A stretch of 14,316 nt of DNA from JBDKTH01 sp964558295 (lineage in GTDB: Bacteria; Planctomycetota; Planctomycetia; Pirellulales; Thermoguttaceae). The translations under genes were made by a program, and so were the position numbers. A model generated the notes under the pieces. The model saw only the letters and a list, made by a program, of their open reading frames with translations. It had not been told where the DNA came from and made no database searches. This document shows, piece by piece, positions 12,548-14,316 of this stretch (positions within the stretch are counted from its first letter, which is position 1; each line of letters begins with the position of its first letter). Where the stretch lies: NCBI GenBank assembly GCA_964558295.1, contig CAZLDQ010000150.1, positions 1 to 14,316 on the forward strand. Direction: 5' to 3'.

Positions 12548-13441
12548 TCAACCGGAATCCACCGAAAGCCCTTTGCGGTATTGCAGAAAGGCCTCGGGAA
12601 GAAAACGAACCAAATCGCTGGCCGTCATCGATTCTTGCCCCAAGCGGTCCACGGCCAAATCACCCGCGAGCCCATGCAGGTAGACACCGAGTTGAGCCGC
12701 CTCAAAAGGCGCCAAACCTTGACAGACGAGCGAAGTCACAAGCCCCGTCAACACATCGCCCGTCCCACCCGTCGCCATCCCGGGGTTGCCCGTGACATTC
12801 CTCGCCCAACGATCGCCGTCGGTAATCAGCGTGTGATGCCCCTTGAGGACCACAACCGCTTTCGAACGTCGGGCCAAATCAATCGCCATCCTTTCCCGCT
12901 GCTCGACCGGTACACGATCGGCACCAACCAGCCGGGCAAACTCCCCCGGATGCGGCGTGAGAATCCGCGGTCCGCCTGGACGGTCGAACACTTCACGTCG
13001 GGCGGCGAGGGCATTCAGGCCATCGGCATCCACGACCAATGGCTGGCGAAGGTTCACATAGAGCCACGAAACCAAGGCATCCAACCCCAGCGAACGTCCC
13101 AACCCCGGGCCACAGGCAACCGCCGTTGCCGTCGCTGCGAGTCGTACAATCGACTGCCGAGCCGCATACGCGATCCGTCCGGCCCGATCGCAAGGCACAG
13201 CCGCGGTCATGTAGGAGGGCTCCAGACTGGCCACTGTCTCCAAACAAGCGTCAGCCACGGCCAGGCGCACCAGTCCCGCCCCGCCCCGCAGCGCGGCCAT
13301 CCCGGCCAGCGACACGGCTCCCGTCATGCCTCTGGAGCCGCCGACAATCAACGCCGTGCCAAAACTGCCTTTGTGACTTTCCAGCGCTCGCCGTGGCAAC
13401 TCGGGCAACGGCTCGCTCGGACGCTCCAGATGGTTATTCAT
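12548..13441 (-). CDS. nnrD: ADP/ATP-dependent NAD(P)H-hydrate dehydratase
   Basis: A 297-residue ribokinase-fold enzyme that converts hydrated, inactive NAD(P)HX back to NAD(P)H using ADP or ATP. Family marks are KGSFGTALIVGGS (24-36), VVDADGLNAL (136-145), LTPHPGEFARL (161-171), VLKGHHTLI (198-206) and the nucleotide/catalytic loop NPGMATGGTGDVLTG (219-233; Asp229). It lacks the N-terminal epimerase domain (NnrE) found in the fused form, so the epimerase must be encoded elsewhere. ATG 13441 is 9 nt after the larB stop, with a GGTGAG site reaching back into the end of larB. This tight spacing makes a larB-nnrD operon very likely. The enzyme is confidently assigned; a functional tie to LarB, which also uses a pyridine dinucleotide, is inference. 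Confidence 0.93.
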   Translation of the reverse strand: MNNHLERPSEPLPELPRRALESHKGSFGTALIVGGSRGMTGAVSLAGMAALRGGAGLVRLAVADACLETVASLEPSYMTAAVPCDRAGRIAYAARQSIVRLAATATAVACGPGLGRSLGLDALVSWLYVNLRQPLVVDADGLNALAARREVFDRPGGPRILTPHPGEFARLVGADRVPVEQRERMAIDLARRSKAVVVLKGHHTLITDGDRWARNVTGNPGMATGGTGDVLTGLVTSLVCQGLAPFEAAQLGVYLHGLAGDLAVDRLGQESMTASDLVRFLPEAFLQYRKGLSVDSG

Positions 13442-13450
13442 GGGATACGC

Positions 13451-14245
13451 TCACCCCCCTCGTCGTCCTTGAACCGCATTGCGAGCAATCAGACCGGCGA
13501 GGTAGCCCCCCTTGAAACCCGCATCGATGTTGACCACCGTCACGTTCGCCGCACAACTATTGAGCATACTCAAGAGCGCGGCCACTCCGTGAAAACTCGC
13601 GCCGTAACCAACGCTGGTCGGCACTCCAATCACCGGGCAGGCCACATGTCCACCGACGACGCTCGGCAGCGCTCCTTCCATACCCGCAACCACGACCACG
13701 GCATCCGCTGCACGCAGTCGCCCCAAATTGGCCACCAATCGATGCGGTCCGGCTACCCCAACGTCTTGAATCAGGCTCACCTGCGCACCCGTCCAAAGGG
13801 CCGTTTCCCTCGCCTCTTCGGCCACCGGCAAATCACTGGTTCCAGCGGTCACAATCACCACATGCCCCGAAACGTCAGCCCGAGAGCTCACCTCGCCCGA
13901 CGGCTTGTTCTCCAAGGGAATCCGAAGCGTCCTGCCCACCGGGTTATAACGTCCACGGGAATACTTCGCCAACAATGCGTCAGCTTGCTCCGGGGAAACG
14001 CGAGTGGCCAAGACGTCAATCCCACGCTCCAGCAGAGCCTGAAAAATCTTCTCCATCGCCGCCACAGTCTTTCCTTCGGCATATACCACCTCCGGAAAAC
14101 CGCATCGCCGGCTCCGGTCGATGTCGAGTTGGGCTTCCCCAACATCGACGACCCCGTCTGACGCAAGCTGCTGCGCAAAACCTTGGATCGTCAAATCGCC
14201 AGCCAGAAGCTGAGCGGCCAACCGTTCTATCTCATGATGGTTCAT
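13451..14245 (-). CDS. larB: LarB: carboxylase/hydrolase starting nickel-pincer cofactor synthesis
   Basis: A 264-residue protein. LarB carboxylates the pyridinium ring of nicotinic acid adenine dinucleotide and cleaves the phosphoanhydride to give pyridinium biscarboxylate mononucleotide, the substrate of LarE. The LarB signature DIDRSRRCGFPEVVYAEGKT spans 41-60. The C-terminal half is PurE/AIR-carboxylase-like: GTSDLPVAEEA (135-145), GMEGALPSVVGG (188-199), CPVIGVPTSVGYG (203-215) and NSCAANVTVVNIDAGF (229-244). Cys231 is the probable counterpart of Cys221, which forms the covalent adduct in the L. plantarum enzyme. Length is normal for the family. ATG 14245 is preceded by AGGAGG only 2 nt away, a close spacing. 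It is first in a run with nnrD and DUF2784, and larE lies further downstream. LarC, the nickel insertase, is not in the window. Confidence 0.95.
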   Translation of the reverse strand: MNHHEIERLAAQLLAGDLTIQGFAQQLASDGVVDVGEAQLDIDRSRRCGFPEVVYAEGKTVAAMEKIFQALLERGIDVLATRVSPEQADALLAKYSRGRYNPVGRTLRIPLENKPSGEVSSRADVSGHVVIVTAGTSDLPVAEEARETALWTGAQVSLIQDVGVAGPHRLVANLGRLRAADAVVVVAGMEGALPSVVGGHVACPVIGVPTSVGYGASFHGVAALLSMLNSCAANVTVVNIDAGFKGGYLAGLIARNAVQGRRGG

Positions 14246-14303
14246 ATCCTCCTATGGTAACTCACAACCGATCCGCTGGAATCGGGTGCACGTCAGCTTT
14301 TGC

Positions 14304-14309
14304 ATTTTA
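14304..14309 (-). promoter_or_regulatory. Possible -10 element of the larB operon
   Basis: TAAAAT on the minus strand matches five of six bases of TATAAT and lies about 60 nt before the larB start. The -35 region would fall beyond the window edge, so it cannot be checked here. Confidence 0.3.
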
Positions 14310-14316
14310 GGGCGGG

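Noticed and set aside
12581..14161. A 526-codon open frame on the plus strand opposite nnrD and larB
   Set aside because: It is antisense to two clearly identified genes, is rich in His, Arg and Pro as expected for a shadow frame in GC-rich DNA, and resembles no protein family.

Overview
The window is a stretch of GC-rich bacterial chromosome with thirteen protein genes and one probable structured RNA. No rRNA, tRNA, insertion sequence or CRISPR array was seen. The style points to a planctomycete, possibly a Pirellulales or Thermoguttaceae relative. The signs are a Ser/Thr kinase with an N-terminal helical extension and a C-terminal membrane anchor, a large Pro/Thr/Tyr-rich membrane-anchored protein, and an ExeA-type ATPase next to a CpsD-like ATPase. 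This placement is inference from gene style, not from a marker gene.

Left part (1-2111, minus strand): a cyclase/kynurenine-formamidase-family metalloenzyme lies 70 bases downstream of a membrane iron-sulfur protein. The iron-sulfur protein looks like NapH fused to NapG/MauM and has four [4Fe-4S] motifs. A divergent intergenic region (2112-2382) with a perfect 8+8 dyad separates these from the next block.

Centre (2383-7245, plus strand): a tight four-gene block encodes a single-pass low-complexity Pro/Thr/Trp/Tyr-rich protein, a CpsD/BY-kinase-like ATPase whose P-loop lysine is replaced by cysteine, an ExeA/GspA-type AAA ATPase, and a multi-pass GT39/ArnT-like glycosyltransferase. The first three overlap and the fourth follows after 48 bases. 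The set resembles the regulatory and export side of an exopolysaccharide or exosortase-associated locus, but no polymerase or export channel is in view.

Right-centre (7457-10823): a stand-alone CheB (receiver plus methylesterase), a small glutaredoxin-like protein on the opposite strand, and a membrane-anchored Ser/Thr protein kinase. The cheB and glutaredoxin genes share a convergent inverted repeat that probably acts as a two-way terminator.

Right end (10801-14245, minus strand): in transcription order larB, nnrD, a DUF2784 membrane protein, a candidate structured RNA, and larE. LarB and LarE are two of the three enzymes that build the nickel-pincer nucleotide cofactor of lactate racemase-type enzymes; LarC and LarA are not in the window. 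NnrD repairs hydrated NAD(P)H. Between the DUF2784 gene and larE, about 235 nt have a plausible promoter, a long rod-like fold closed by pairing of the two ends, and a T6 tract. This is the most interesting non-coding signal here.
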